Made by a program: the position numbers and the translations under genes | The notes under the pieces: generated by a model | Database searches by the model: none | The model's input: the letters and a program-made list of their open reading frames with translations, nothing else | What the model was told of the DNA's origin: nothing | Source: Arenimonas sp. SCN 70-307 | GTDB lineage: Bacteria; Pseudomonadota; Gammaproteobacteria; Xanthomonadales; Xanthomonadaceae | Assembly: GCF_001724815.1 (NCBI RefSeq) | Contig: NZ_MEDO01000014.1 | Location: 434,001 to 498,000 of the forward strand | Length of the DNA: 64,000 nucleotides | Direction of reading: 5' to 3' | In this document: positions 7,608-18,252 of the stretch, piece by piece | How positions within the stretch are numbered: position 1 is the first letter of the stretch | Layout: every line of letters begins with the position of its first letter

Positions 7608-8705
7608 TCAACTGGGCCGTCGCCTCAGGCTGAGCCTGAGGTCGGGGCCGACCTGGCGCGATTCGACCAGCTCGAGCGCCAGGCGCTCGGCCATCGACGC
7701 AGGCGTCACGCCCGCCAGCAGCGGGCGGCCGCTTTCGCCCAGCAGCACCGGGGCGATGTAGACCAGCAGCTCGTCGGCCAGGCCCGCCGACACCAGCGCG
7801 CCCGACAGCGTGGCACCGGCCTCCACCTGCAGTTCGTTGATGCCGCGCTGCCCGAGCTGGGCCAGCACCGCGCCCAAGTCCAGGCCGCCCTCGATGCGGC
7901 GCACGGCGAACGCATCCACCTCGTCGCCGTAGTCGGGAACGATGTCGTCGCCGTGCACGGCCAGGGTGGGCGCCGCGCCGTCGGTGAGCAGGCCGGCGCC
8001 GGCCGGCAGCCGGCCTCGCTCGTCGAGCACCACGCGCAGCGGCGGGATGAAGGCCTCGTCGTCCGGAAGGCGCACCGTCAGCTTCGGGTCGTCGGCCAGC
8101 ACCGTGCCGATGCCGGTGAGGATGGCGCCCGAGCGCGCACGCCAGCGCATCACGTCGGCGCGCGAGGCCTCGGAGGTGATCCACTTCGAGCTGCCGTCGG
8201 CCAGCGCCGTGCGTCCGTCCAGGCTCATGCCCAGCTTCACCCGCACCCAGGGCCGGCCTCGCTCGATGCGCGAGAAGAAGCCGCGGTTGAGGTGGCGCGC
8301 CGCCGCTTCCATCAACCCGAACTCCACCGTGACGCCGGCGGCCTCGAGCTTGGCGAAGCCCTGCCCCGCCACCTGGTGGAAGGGATCGCGGCAGGCCGCC
8401 ACCACGCGGGTGATGCCCGCCGCCACCAGCGCATCGGCGCAGGGCGGCGTGCGCCCGTGGTGGGCGCAGGGCTCGAGCGTGACGTAGGCGGTGGCCCCGG
8501 CGGCGCGGCCGCCGGCGGCGCGCAGCGCGTGCACTTCGGCATGCGGCTCGCCGGCGCGCGCGTGCCAGCCCTCGCCCAGCACGCGGCCACCGTCGGCGAT
8601 CACGCAGCCGACCATCGGGTTGGGCCGCGCGGTGAAGGCGCCGCGCGCGGCCAGCTGCAGGGCGCGCGCCATGTGGGCGTGGTCGTGGGCGGAGAACGCA
8701 CTCAT
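7608..8705 (-). CDS. ribD: Riboflavin biosynthesis bifunctional deaminase/reductase RibD
   Basis: A 365-residue bifunctional enzyme. Residues about 1-145 form the zinc cytidine-deaminase-like domain with H-A-E (in E-P-H-A-E-V-H-A-L) and P-C-A-H-H-G-R-T-P-P-C, removing the amino group from the pyrimidine intermediate. Residues about 150-360 form the NADPH-dependent reductase with K-L-G-M-S-L-D-G-R-T-A and G-I-G-T-V-L-A-D-D-P-x-L-T-V-R. The ATG at 8705 overlaps the stop of the preceding GNAT gene (ATGA). This is the first riboflavin enzyme of the cluster glyA-nrdR-(GNAT)-ribD. I saw no FMN riboswitch upstream, since the gene lies within an operon. Confidence 0.95.
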   Translation of the reverse strand: MSAFSAHDHAHMARALQLAARGAFTARPNPMVGCVIADGGRVLGEGWHARAGEPHAEVHALRAAGGRAAGATAYVTLEPCAHHGRTPPCADALVAAGITRVVAACRDPFHQVAGQGFAKLEAAGVTVEFGLMEAAARHLNRGFFSRIERGRPWVRVKLGMSLDGRTALADGSSKWITSEASRADVMRWRARSGAILTGIGTVLADDPKLTVRLPDDEAFIPPLRVVLDERGRLPAGAGLLTDGAAPTLAVHGDDIVPDYGDEVDAFAVRRIEGGLDLGAVLAQLGQRGINELQVEAGATLSGALVSAGLADELLVYIAPVLLGESGRPLLAGVTPASMAERLALELVESRQVGPDLRLSLRRRPS

Positions 8706-9181
8706 GCCGGCAGGATATCCATCAGGTGCACCGCGTGGCCACGCAGCGTGGCGGTGCCCAGGTCACGCCAGCCCAGGGCGGCGTAGAAGTCGACGTGTTC
8801 GGGCGTGAACAGCCACAGCCTGGGAACCCCCTCGCGCGCGGCCAGGGCCACGCATTCGCGCACCAGCGCCCGGCCGATGCCGCGGCCCCGGCATTCGGGC
8901 CGGACGAACAGGCTGGCCAGCCAGGCGTCGCCCACCGTCGTGAACTCGGGCGCGTCCTCGTCCACCAGGCTCACCGAACCCACCGGCGCGTCGCCCTCGA
9001 GCGCGACGAGCGTGGTGGGCCGGCCGCGGCGCGTGGCGTGGTCGCGCAGCTCCTCGGTGGCGGCCTGCAGGCTCCAGTCGGACGGGTCGTAGAAATGGCC
9101 CCAGTGGGCGTGGTGCCAGGCGGCCAGCGTCGCGGCAAGGCCGGGTACCTCGGCCAGGGGCCGGATGACCACGACGCTCAC
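8702..9181 (-). CDS. GNAT-family N-acetyltransferase
   Basis: A 159-residue acetyltransferase of the GNAT fold, substrate unknown. The acetyl-CoA binding motif is clear: [20 protein letters not shown], followed by [17 protein letters not shown], the usual motif B with the F-Y-x-x-x-G-W ending. I chose the GTG at 9181, which overlaps the nrdR stop as GTGA; longer forms run through an arginine-rich shadow frame. It lies between nrdR and ribD, coupled by overlap at both ends, so it is co-expressed with the riboflavin genes, but nothing in the sequence shows a shared function. Confidence 0.85.
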   Translation of the reverse strand: MSVVVIRPLAEVPGLAATLAAWHHAHWGHFYDPSDWSLQAATEELRDHATRRGRPTTLVALEGDAPVGSVSLVDEDAPEFTTVGDAWLASLFVRPECRGRGIGRALVRECVALAAREGVPRLWLFTPEHVDFYAALGWRDLGTATLRGHAVHLMDILPA

Positions 9182-9693
9182 TTGCGGGCCTTGTCGGGCG
9201 CTCCGTCGAGCAGCGGCAGCTGCAGGCCCTCGAGGCCGGGCAGGTCGCGCTCGAGGCGCTCGATCTCCTCGCGGAAGGCCTGCACGTCCTCGAACTTGCG
9301 GTACACCGAGGCGAAGCGCACGTAGGCCACCTGGTCGAGCTTCTTGAGCTCGGCCATCACGAATTCGCCCACGCGCAGCGAGGGCAGCTCGCGCTCGCCG
9401 CTCAGGCGCAGGGCGTGGATGACGGCGCGCACGGCGCCGTCGATGTCCTCGGCCGAGACCGGGCGTTTTTGCAGGGCGCGCTCGAAGCTCACCCGCAGCT
9501 TGCGCTCGTCGAAGGCTTCGCGGCGGCCGTCGCTCTTGACGATGGCCGGAAGCTTGAGCTCGGCCGTCTCGAAAGTGTTGAAGCGCTCGCCGCAGTGCTC
9601 GCACTCGCGGCGGCGGCGGATGGTGCTGCCGTCCTCGGACACGCGCGAGTCGATCACGCGGGTGTCTTCGTGCTGGCAGAAGGGGCAGTGCAT
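9178..9693 (-). CDS. nrdR: Transcriptional repressor NrdR
   Basis: A 171-residue nucleotide-sensing repressor of ribonucleotide reductase genes. The N-terminal zinc ribbon is intact: C-P-F-C near residue 3 and C-E-H-C-G-E-R-F near residue 31, followed by the ATP-cone domain ([16 protein letters not shown]) that binds ATP/dATP. The usual length is about 150-170 residues. It lies 10 bases downstream of glyA, the standard order glyA-nrdR-ribD in gammaproteobacteria. The C-terminal 20 residues after the cone are variable in the family. Confidence 0.95.
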   Translation of the reverse strand: MHCPFCQHEDTRVIDSRVSEDGSTIRRRRECEHCGERFNTFETAELKLPAIVKSDGRREAFDERKLRVSFERALQKRPVSAEDIDGAVRAVIHALRLSGERELPSLRVGEFVMAELKKLDQVAYVRFASVYRKFEDVQAFREEIERLERDLPGLEGLQLPLLDGAPDKARK

Positions 9694-9703
9694 CCGCGCG
9701 CGG

Positions 9704-10954
9704 TCAGCCGTACACCGGGAAGGCGCGGCACTGCCTGGTCACGTTGTCGCGCACGCCTGCGATCACGTTCTCGTCGGTGGGCGCGTCGAGCACGTCGCAG
9801 ATCCAGTTCGCCAGGGCCACGCACTCGGGCTCCTTGTAGCCGCGGGTGGTGACCGCCGGCGTGCCGATGCGCAGGCCCGAGGTGACGAAGGGCGAGCGCG
9901 GGTCGCCCGGCACCGAGTTCTTGTTCACGGTGATGTGGGCGGCGCCCAGCGCGGCCTCGGCGTCCTTGCCGGTGACGTCGCGGCCGATCAGGTCGATCAG
10001 CATCAGGTGGTTGAGCGTGCCGCCGGAGACGATCTTGTAGCCGCGGTCCATGATCGTGTTGGCCATGGCCTGGGCGTTCTTGATGACCTGGGCCTGGTAG
10101 TCCTTGAAGGACGGTTCCAGCGCTTCCTTGAAGGCCACCGCCTTGGCGGCGATCACGTGCATCAGCGGGCCGCCCTGGGTGCCGGGGAACACGAGCGACT
10201 GGAACTTCTTCTCCAGCTCCTCGTTGGCCTTGGCCAGGATGATGCCGCCGCGCGGGCCGCGCAGGGTCTTGTGGGTGGTGGAGGTGACCACGTCGGCATG
10301 CGGCACCGGGTTCGGGTACAGGCCCGCGGCCACCAGGCCGGCCACGTGCGCCATGTCGACGAAGAAGTACGCGCCCACCGACTTGGCGATCTGCGCCATG
10401 CGCGCCCAGTCCACCACCTGCGAGTAGGCGCTGAAGCCGGCGATCAGCATCCTGGGCTTGTGCTCGTCGGCCAGGCGCTGGACCTCGTCGTAATCGATCA
10501 GGCCCTGCTCGTCCACGCCGTACTGCACGGCGTTGTAGGTCTTGCCGCTGAAGTTGACCTTGGCACCGTGGGTGAGGTGGCCGCCGTGGGCCAGGCTCAT
10601 GCCCAGCACGGTGTCGCCCGGCTGCAGCAGGGCCATGTAGACGGCGATGTTGGCCGACGAGCCCGAGTGCGGCTGCACGTTGGCGTAGTCGGCGCCGTAG
10701 AGCTGCCTGACGCGGGCGATGGCCAGCTTCTCGGCGATGTCCACGTACTCGCAGCCGCCGTAGTAGCGCTTGCCCGGATAACCCTCGGCGTACTTGTTGG
10801 TCAGCACGCTGCCCTGGGCCTCGAGCACGCGCGGGCTGGCGTAGTTCTCCGAGGCGATCAGCTCGACGTGGTCCTCCTGGCGGCGGGCCTCCTGGGCGAT
10901 GGCCCGGGCGAGCTCCTCGTCGTAACCAGCGATCTGCATGTCCTTGGCAAACAT
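9704..10954 (-). CDS. glyA: Serine hydroxymethyltransferase
   Basis: A 416-residue PLP enzyme that interconverts serine and glycine with tetrahydrofolate, the main one-carbon source. Motifs: I-A-S-E-N-Y-A-S-P near residue 34, the [14 protein letters not shown] segment, [12 protein letters not shown] with the PLP-binding histidine, and [12 protein letters not shown] containing the Schiff-base lysine. Length is identical or close to E. coli GlyA (417). It is the first gene of the minus-strand cluster. Its promoter must lie within about 10955-11040, next to the inverted repeat at 11037. Confidence 0.97.
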   Translation of the reverse strand: MFAKDMQIAGYDEELARAIAQEARRQEDHVELIASENYASPRVLEAQGSVLTNKYAEGYPGKRYYGGCEYVDIAEKLAIARVRQLYGADYANVQPHSGSSANIAVYMALLQPGDTVLGMSLAHGGHLTHGAKVNFSGKTYNAVQYGVDEQGLIDYDEVQRLADEHKPRMLIAGFSAYSQVVDWARMAQIAKSVGAYFFVDMAHVAGLVAAGLYPNPVPHADVVTSTTHKTLRGPRGGIILAKANEELEKKFQSLVFPGTQGGPLMHVIAAKAVAFKEALEPSFKDYQAQVIKNAQAMANTIMDRGYKIVSGGTLNHLMLIDLIGRDVTGKDAEAALGAAHITVNKNSVPGDPRSPFVTSGLRIGTPAVTTRGYKEPECVALANWICDVLDAPTDENVIAGVRDNVTRQCRAFPVYG

Positions 10955-11036
10955 CGGGGCGCGCTTCCTGTGGGGCTTTCGAGGCGGAAATTGTAGCCCC
11001 GGCGGGGGTTTGCGGCCAGCGACGAACCACGGCCGC

Positions 11037-11115
11037 GAACCAGGTTCATTTTTCCCGCCCGCCGGGCCGGCCAGTCGCCGGTCGGCCCGGCGGGCGGGAA
11101 AAATGAACCTGGTTC
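11037..11115. repeat. Inverted repeat, family B copy 1 (32-bp perfect arms)
   Basis: Arms 11037-11068 and 11084-11115 are perfect reverse complements (32 bp) around a 15-base loop. The outer ends read GAACCAGGTT and the inner part is GC-rich. It is followed by the tail GGTTCGTTCGGTTCAGGC and then by a partial copy of the arm's inner half (GGGAAAAATGGACCT, about 11130-11142). The element occupies the divergent gap between glyA and ettA. A related hairpin with the same outer ends and a similar tail lies at 44307-44383. Confidence 0.85.
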
Positions 11116-11261
11116 GTTCGGTTCAGGCGGGAAAAATGGACCTTGTGCGGTCGCTTTTCGGCGATAATGGCCGATTCGAAGCAGACCAGACGGCCGCCCC
11201 GCCCCCGGGCCGGCCCCACCCCCGACCGCGCCCGCGCGCGGCGCCCAGGACGAAGAGCCCC

Positions 11262-12926
<1,665 letters not shown>

Positions 12927-12934
12927 GACCCCCT

Positions 12935-12963
12935 GCCCCCTCCCCGCGAGGGGGCCGTTTTTT
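12935..12963 (+). terminator. Intrinsic terminator of ettA
   Basis: Stem GCCCCCTC (12935-12942) pairs with GAGGGGGC (12948-12955) around a five-base loop and is followed by CG and six T residues. It begins nine bases after the ettA stop codon and lies just before the convergent glycosyltransferase stop at 12967. Confidence 0.85.
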
Positions 12964-12966
12964 GGG

Positions 12967-13887
12967 TCAGCCGCGCAGGCTCTGCCAGATCTGGCGGGTC
13001 AGTACGGCGGTGAAGTGGGCCCAGAGTGCGATGAAGAGCACCGGCTGCAGCAGGGCCGGCGTGCCGGCGGCCTCGAACTTGCGGAAGTAACGCCACAGGC
13101 CGCGGTGCTTCTGCAGCTCCACCCAGGCCGGGCGGCGGCGGCTGGACACGCCGCGCACGTGGGTGACCCAGAGCTGGTTGGCCACCACCACCTCGTAGCC
13201 GGCCTCGCGCACGCGGCGGCACAGGTCGAGGTCCTCCGCGTGCAGCCGGTAGCCCTCGTCGAAACCCTCCAGGCGCACGAACAGCACCGTCGGCAGCAGC
13301 ATCAGCGCGCCCGAGACCGCATCCACCGGCTGCACCGCCAGGGCCGGGTCCTTGCCCAGGAACAGGTGCTCGCGCTTGCCCAGGCTCAGCAGCTGCTCGC
13401 GCAGCGACGGGTCGGCGCGGCGCGAAGCCGGATCGGGCACGCCGCGCTCGTCGCGCTGCTCCACGCCCAGCAGGCCGGCACCGGGGCGCGCCATCGCGCA
13501 GTCCACCAGCCGGGCCAGGGTGTCGCGGTTGACGAAGGCGTCCGGGTTCACGAAGGCCACCCAGGGCTGGGCGATGGCCGTCGCGCCCTGGTTGCAGGCG
13601 GCGCCGAAGCCGCGGTTGTCCGGGTTGCGCACCAGCCCCAGGCGCGGGTCGCGGCGCGCCAGGCGCTCGACGATGGCCGCGGTGTCATCGGGCGAGGCGT
13701 TGTCGATCACCACCACCCGGGCGACATCGCGCGCCGCCAGCAGCGCCGCCAGGCAGCGCTCGATGGTGGCCGCGCTGGCGTACGTGACCACCACCACGCC
13801 GATGTCGCGCGTGCCGAAGTCCGGCACGCCCCCCGGGGCGGGCGTGGTGTGTTCGCCGGTGAGCGGCGGCAGCGGGTGCTCGTGCAT
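12967..13887 (-). CDS. Family 2 glycosyltransferase (rhamnosyltransferase-like)
   Basis: A 306-residue GT-A fold glycosyltransferase. The nucleotide-sugar site is seen in V-V-V-V-T-Y-A-S-A-A-T-I-E near residue 32, V-I-D-N-A-S-P-D-D-T, the N-x-G-F-G-A-A-C-N-Q-G motif and the metal-binding F-V-N-P-D-A (D-x-D variant N-P-D). The motif D-A-V-S-G-A-L-M-L-L and the catalytic-region H-A-E-D-L-D-L-C-R-R-V follow. This set resembles WbbL/dTDP-rhamnose transferases. A hydrophobic C-terminal helix may touch the membrane. It is the last gene of the minus-strand block that begins with gspE; nine bases separate it from the second glycosyltransferase. The acceptor is unknown. Confidence 0.85.
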   Translation of the reverse strand: MHEHPLPPLTGEHTTPAPGGVPDFGTRDIGVVVVTYASAATIERCLAALLAARDVARVVVIDNASPDDTAAIVERLARRDPRLGLVRNPDNRGFGAACNQGATAIAQPWVAFVNPDAFVNRDTLARLVDCAMARPGAGLLGVEQRDERGVPDPASRRADPSLREQLLSLGKREHLFLGKDPALAVQPVDAVSGALMLLPTVLFVRLEGFDEGYRLHAEDLDLCRRVREAGYEVVVANQLWVTHVRGVSSRRRPAWVELQKHRGLWRYFRKFEAAGTPALLQPVLFIALWAHFTAVLTRQIWQSLRG

Positions 13888-13896
13888 GCCGCGATG

Positions 13897-14781
13897 CTAG
13901 CCGAACAGGTCGCGCTGAGGGCCCGAGCGCTGCAGCGCCTCGAGGTTTTCCTGCAGCCGCGCGCGATGCGGGCGCAGCGGGTCGTCGAGCAGGAAACGCG
14001 CCACCTGCTCGTGGTAGCCGGGCCAGCGCGCCAGCAGGCGGCCCAGGTTGTCCCCGTCCGGCGGCAGGTCGAGTGCACCGAACGACGCGCCGCCCTGGTG
14101 CACGACGTAGGCGGTGTCGCACAGCACGTTGCGCCAGCCCATGGCGGCCGCGCGCAGGCTGAAGTCGTCCTGCTCGCCGCCGCCGATGCCGAAGGTGGCC
14201 GCGTCGAAGCCCCCCAGCTGGCGCAGCGCCGCGCGCCGCACGTACATGCAAAAACCCGCCGCGGCCGGGATGTCCGGCCAGGCCGGCGAGGACATCGCCG
14301 CGGCCTCGGCCAGGGTTTCGGGATGCCCGGGCGCCGGATTGGGCTCGCCCAGGCGCGGGAAGGAGCAGGTGTCGGCGTTGTTCGACCAGGGCGTGGCGGT
14401 GGCGATGCGCGGATCGCCGGCGGCGCAGCGGGCCAGCTGCTGCAGCCAGCCGGGCGTCACCACGGTGTCCGAGTCGAGCAGCACCACGTCGGCCTCGCCC
14501 GTCTCGGCGAAGGCGGCGTTGCAGTTGGCCGGATAGCCCATGTTGAGCTCGCGGCGCACGTAGCGCGCATCGAGCGCGCTGCGGTAGCACCAGCCGCGTG
14601 CCATGGGGTTGATTCGCGGGTCCGGCGAGGCGTCGTCGGCCAGCAGCACCTTCGCGCCCGCCGGCAGCGTGCGTTCCAGCGAAGCCAGGCAGGCGTCGAG
14701 CGCCTCGAGCGCGTTGTGGATGGTGACGACGACGACAGGCAAGGGGCCCGCGTCGCCCGGGCGGGGCACGGCGGCGACCAT
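13897..14781 (-). CDS. Family 2 glycosyltransferase
   Basis: A 294-residue GT-A glycosyltransferase. Features: P-V-V-V-V-T-I-H-N-A-L-E-A-L near residue 15, L-A-D-D-A-S-P-D, the N-M-G-Y-P-A-N-C-N segment, the D-x-D motif in V-L-L-D-S-D-T-V-V, and G-G-G-E-Q-D-D-F-S-L-R-A with the likely catalytic acidic residue. It begins one base after the gspD stop (14783), so it appears to be co-transcribed with the secretion genes. In Xanthomonas the xps operon ends at xpsD, so the two glycosyltransferases look like an addition. They may modify a secreted or surface polymer, but that is inference. Confidence 0.82.
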   Translation of the reverse strand: MVAAVPRPGDAGPLPVVVVTIHNALEALDACLASLERTLPAGAKVLLADDASPDPRINPMARGWCYRSALDARYVRRELNMGYPANCNAAFAETGEADVVLLDSDTVVTPGWLQQLARCAAGDPRIATATPWSNNADTCSFPRLGEPNPAPGHPETLAEAAAMSSPAWPDIPAAAGFCMYVRRAALRQLGGFDAATFGIGGGEQDDFSLRAAAMGWRNVLCDTAYVVHQGGASFGALDLPPDGDNLGRLLARWPGYHEQVARFLLDDPLRPHRARLQENLEALQRSGPQRDLFG

Positions 14782-14782
14782 G

Positions 14783-16951
14783 TCAGCGGCCGTCGTTGCC
14801 CCGGCGCAGCGGCTCGAGCGCGCGGAAGCGCTCGCCGTATTCGTCGGTCAGGCGCCGCGCCTCGTTCGGGTCGCGGACCACGCGCGGCGTCACGAGGATG
14901 ATGACTTCGGTGCGCAGCTTGTCCTGGGTCTTGCGGCCGAACAGCCCGCCGACCACCGGCAGCCGGCTCAGGCCGGGCAGGCCGTCGCTGCCGTCGAGCG
15001 TGCTGTCGGAGATCAGGCCGGCCAGCATCACCGTTTCGCCGCTCTGCACGGCGGCCTCGGTGGTGAGCTTTCGCTTGTTGATGGCGAGGTTGCCGTTCGC
15101 ATCGGGCGAGTCGCCCGGCGAACTCACTTCCTGCTCGATCTCCATGAACACCGTGCCGTCGCGGCTGATGCGCGGGGTGACGGTGAGGATGACGCCGGTG
15201 TCGAGGTACTGCACCTGGGTGAAGGTGCCGGTGCCGCCGCCGCCATCGATCGGGTTGAAGCTGGTGGAGTTGACCGGGATCTTGGTGCCCACGTCGAGCT
15301 TGGCCTCGGCGTTGTTGCGCACCACCACCGAGGGCGTGGACAGCACGCGCACGTCGGAATAACGATCGAGCGCCGAGATCACCGCGGCGGCATTGCGGCC
15401 CAGGAAGGTCCAGGACAGGCCGTCCTCGCCGACGCTGCCGGCCAGGTCGCCCCAGATGGTGCGGCCGGCCGCGGCGGGCAGGCCTTCGTCGGCCACCGCG
15501 TTTTCGAAGAACCAGTTCACGCCGTAGCTGAGCCGGCCGTTGAGCTGCACCTCGACCACCTGCGCCTCGATGTGCACCTGCAGCGGCATGGTGTCGAGCC
15601 GCTCGATGGTGCGGCGGATCGACTCCCACTGGCCGGGCGTGGCGCGCACCAGCAGTGCGTTGCTCTCTTCGACCGCGCTCACCGACACGCCTTCGGTGCT
15701 GCCCACGGACACGCCGGCCCCGGCGCTTGCGCCGGTGGCGGCCGAGGCACGGTCGACCGCGGCGGCGCGCGCCTTCGGGTCGGCGGCGTCCGTCGCCGGG
15801 GTGTTGATGGAGCGCAGCTGCACGGGCTCGAGCCCCGGCATCAGCGACGGCGGGCCACCCGTGGCGGTGGACGGGCCCACCGCGGCGGCGCCGCCGAAGA
15901 CCAGGTTGAGCTGCTCGGCCAGGTCCACGGCCTTCATGTAGAGCACTTCGTAGGTGTACAGGCGCGCGCCCTCGCCGCCGCCGGCGTCCAGGCGTTCGAT
16001 CCAGGCCTGCACCTCGCGCAGGTAGCGCGGCTGCGGCGTGATCACCAGCACGGCGTTCTGGCCGCGCAGCGGCATGAAGCGGAACATGCCCGCCACCGGC
16101 GTGTTGCCGTCGGCGCCGAACACGGCCTCGAGGTCGGACACCACCGCCTCGGCCTCGGACGACATCAGCGGGTAGACGCCCACCGACATGCCGGCCAGCC
16201 AGTCGACGTCGAAGATCTCCACCGTGCGCAGGTAGTTCTGCAGCTCTGCGCGGGTGCCGGCCAGCACGATCAGGTTGCGCGAGGCGTCGGTGCTGACCAC
16301 GGCGTTGGGGCGCGCGTAGGGCTCGAGCAGCTTCTTCATCTCGGAGGCCGAGATGTAGCGCAGCGGCACCGCGCGCACTTCGTAGCCGCGGGCATTGGCC
16401 ACGCCGCCGGTGCGCGGCGAGAGGTTGCCGGCCAGCGCCTGCTCGGTGGGCAGCACGTTGTAGCGGCCGTCGAGCCAGACCAGGCGCGCGTTGTTCCAGC
16501 CCAGCACCATCTCCAGCAGGCCCAGGGCCTGCGCGGCGTTCACCGGGCGCGGCGTGGCCAGCGTCACCTGGCCCTGCACGCCCGGCGCGATGACGTAGTT
16601 CTGCTGCAGCAGGTCGCCGAGGATGACCTTGACCACCGCGTGCACCGGCTCGCCCTCGAAGTTGAAGGTGGCCTCGCCCGGCATGTCCAGCGACGGCGGC
16701 GGCGTGGCCGCGACGCGCTCGTTGATGACGGTACCGGTGCCGGGCGTGAGCACGGCCGACACCGCCGGCGACGTGGTTTCGGCGGCGTCCGCGACCGGCG
16801 CGTCGGTGGTGGCCTCGCGGCTGATCACCGGCTGGCCGGCCAGCGGGTCGGCGCCGCGCTGCACCACCGGCGTCGGCACGCCGGCGCAGCCCGCGAGGAA
16901 GGCCAGCAGGGCCGGCAGGAGGACGGTGGTCGAACGGTGGCTGGACTTCAT
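14783..16951 (-). CDS. gspD: Type II secretion system secretin GspD (XpsD-like)
   Basis: A 722-residue outer-membrane secretin, the channel through which folded exoproteins leave the cell. The N-terminus carries a lipoprotein signal with lipobox L-A-G-C (cysteine 22). Periplasmic N0-N3 domains occupy about 100-480, and the secretin domain follows from about 500 (V-H-I-E-A-Q-V-V-E-V and V-L-S-T-P-S-V-V-V-R-N-N-x-E-A), ending in I-S-D-S-T-L-D-G-S-D-G-L-P-G-L-S-R-L-P-V-V-G-G-L-F-G, which is the classic secretin signature. A long linker rich in S, A, T and G lies near 390-425. It is the last structural gene of the order E-F-G-H-I-J-K-L-M-N-D. No pilotin gene is present; the lipid anchor may make one unnecessary. 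Confidence 0.95.
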   Translation of the reverse strand: MKSSHRSTTVLLPALLAFLAGCAGVPTPVVQRGADPLAGQPVISREATTDAPVADAAETTSPAVSAVLTPGTGTVINERVAATPPPSLDMPGEATFNFEGEPVHAVVKVILGDLLQQNYVIAPGVQGQVTLATPRPVNAAQALGLLEMVLGWNNARLVWLDGRYNVLPTEQALAGNLSPRTGGVANARGYEVRAVPLRYISASEMKKLLEPYARPNAVVSTDASRNLIVLAGTRAELQNYLRTVEIFDVDWLAGMSVGVYPLMSSEAEAVVSDLEAVFGADGNTPVAGMFRFMPLRGQNAVLVITPQPRYLREVQAWIERLDAGGGEGARLYTYEVLYMKAVDLAEQLNLVFGGAAAVGPSTATGGPPSLMPGLEPVQLRSINTPATDAADPKARAAAVDRASAATGASAGAGVSVGSTEGVSVSAVEESNALLVRATPGQWESIRRTIERLDTMPLQVHIEAQVVEVQLNGRLSYGVNWFFENAVADEGLPAAAGRTIWGDLAGSVGEDGLSWTFLGRNAAAVISALDRYSDVRVLSTPSVVVRNNAEAKLDVGTKIPVNSTSFNPIDGGGGTGTFTQVQYLDTGVILTVTPRISRDGTVFMEIEQEVSSPGDSPDANGNLAINKRKLTTEAAVQSGETVMLAGLISDSTLDGSDGLPGLSRLPVVGGLFGRKTQDKLRTEVIILVTPRVVRDPNEARRLTDEYGERFRALEPLRRGNDGR

Positions 16952-16955
16952 GCGG

Positions 16956-17666
16956 CTACTCTACCTTCTGGCCGTTGCGGCGCGCGGCTTCCTCGCGCAG
17001 CTGCGCGCGGCGGGCTTCGATGCGGCGGCGGATGGCCTGGACCTGGTCCTCGGCTTCCGCGGGTTCGTTGGTGCTGGTGTTGGCGCCGGGCGGCGGATTG
17101 GCCGGCGCAGCGGCCGGGCCCGCGGCTACCGGCGGCGCGGCGGCGCCGTCGGCAGGCGCGGCCGAAGTCGCGCCATCGGCGCGGCCGTCGTAAAGGCGCA
17201 GCTCCAGCGTGTGCCGGCCCTGCGGGCTTTCGAACTCGGCGCTGCGCGGCGCCAGCGACAGCAGGCGCCAGCTGGTGCCCGGCACCGGGTCGCCGACGCG
17301 CACGCGTTCGCTGCGCTGGCCGTCGCGCGACTGCAGCATCGCCGCCTGGAACCCGCCGGCCATCAGCACCCCGGTGAGCTCGAGGTCCATCGGCTGCTCG
17401 GCATCGCCGGCCTCGCCCGACATCGAGGGGCGCCGGTCGGCATTGAGCAGCGGCCGGCGGCCGAGCTCGTCGTAGTTGGAAAGCGGACCCAGGCGTGCGC
17501 CGACTTCCGACAGCACCACCTGCGGCACCGGCGGCGCCAGCGCGGCGTTGTCGGGCTGCGGGCCGAAGTTGGCGCCCAGCCCCAGCACGGCCAGGACCAG
17601 CAGGCCCAGGGCCCAGGCCGCCAGCGCGGCCAGCAACACGTTGCCGTGGCGCAGCGACTCAAGCAC
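16956..17666 (-). CDS. Type II secretion protein GspC-like (XpsN)
   Basis: A 236-residue inner-membrane protein. One transmembrane helix (about 9-32) follows a short cytoplasmic tail. A homology region (about 60-165) has the GspC/XpsN pattern with Y-D-E-L-G-R-R-P-L-L-N-A-D-R-R-P and L-T-G-V-L-M-A-G-G-F-Q-A-A-M-L-Q, which binds the secretin N0 domain. It then has a Pro/Ala-rich linker and a charged coiled-coil-like C-terminus (about 205-236). Its position between gspM and gspD matches xpsN of Xanthomonas, which replaces GspC. It overlaps the gspM stop by eight bases and ends four bases before gspD. No PDZ domain is seen. Confidence 0.85.
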   Translation of the reverse strand: MLESLRHGNVLLAALAAWALGLLVLAVLGLGANFGPQPDNAALAPPVPQVVLSEVGARLGPLSNYDELGRRPLLNADRRPSMSGEAGDAEQPMDLELTGVLMAGGFQAAMLQSRDGQRSERVRVGDPVPGTSWRLLSLAPRSAEFESPQGRHTLELRLYDGRADGATSAAPADGAAAPPVAAGPAAAPANPPPGANTSTNEPAEAEDQVQAIRRRIEARRAQLREEAARRNGQKVE

Positions 17667-18252
17667 CGGGCACCCCCGCGGGCGTGGCCAGGTAGCCGTA
17701 GAGGTCGAAGCTGACGTCCATCATGCCGCCCTCGCGGTCGGTCCCGAGGTAGGCGGCGCGCGAGAGCAGGTCGAGGTTGTCGATGAACAGCTGCGGGCTG
17801 CCGCTTTCGAGCGCATGCAGCACCGCGCCCAGCTCGGCCATGCCGCAGCGCAGGCGGATCTGCACCGAGGCGCGCACGAAGGGTTCCTCGGTGCGCGCAT
17901 CGGAGGGCGTGCGGGCGGTGATTTCGCAGCGGCCGCGCTGCGGGCTGGCCGACTCGACCACCGATTCGAGACGCTGCACCAGCGCCGCGGTGGCGAGCTG
18001 GCGGTTGGCTTCGGGCAGGAAGCCGGCGTTGCCGGCCTCGAACTCCCGCACCCGCGCCAGCTCCTGCTCGAGCACCGGGCGCTGGGCGATTTCCATGCGC
18101 AGGGCGAGCTGTTCGTCGCGCAGGCGCTGCACCTCGTCGCCCATGGCCAGCATCGGCGCGGTGAACCACCAGTGCACCAGCACCAGGTAGGCCAGGGCCA
18201 GCGCGGCCAGGCCCAGCAGCAGCCAGCGGGCGCGCTCGAGGACCGGGCTCAC
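17659..18252 (-). CDS. gspM: Type II secretion protein GspM (XpsM)
   Basis: A 197-residue bitopic inner-membrane protein of the GspM type, which forms the inner-membrane platform with GspL and GspF. A single transmembrane helix spans about residues 9-27 (W-L-L-L-G-L-A-A-L-A-L-A-Y-L-V-L), followed by a coiled-coil-prone stretch (V-Q-R-L-R-D-E-Q-L-A-L-R-M-E-I-A-Q-R) and a ferredoxin-like periplasmic domain. Sequence conservation of this family is low, so the call rests on topology, size and position between gspL and gspC. It overlaps gspL by four bases. Confidence 0.82.
   Translation of the reverse strand: MSPVLERARWLLLGLAALALAYLVLVHWWFTAPMLAMGDEVQRLRDEQLALRMEIAQRPVLEQELARVREFEAGNAGFLPEANRQLATAALVQRLESVVESASPQRGRCEITARTPSDARTEEPFVRASVQIRLRCGMAELGAVLHALESGSPQLFIDNLDLLSRAAYLGTDREGGMMDVSFDLYGYLATPAGVPGA

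Noticed and set aside
7624-7642. CCTCAGGC/GCCTGAGG hairpin in ribD.
   Set aside because: It lies within the last ribD codons with no T-run; likely coding coincidence.
8700-9700. Search for an FMN riboswitch ahead of ribD.
   Set aside because: The upstream sequence is coding DNA of GNAT and nrdR with only overlaps, leaving no room for an aptamer.
11143-11168. Promoter-like TTGTGC and GATAAT upstream of ettA.
   Set aside because: The spacer is only 14 bases, too short for sigma-70; kept as unproved.
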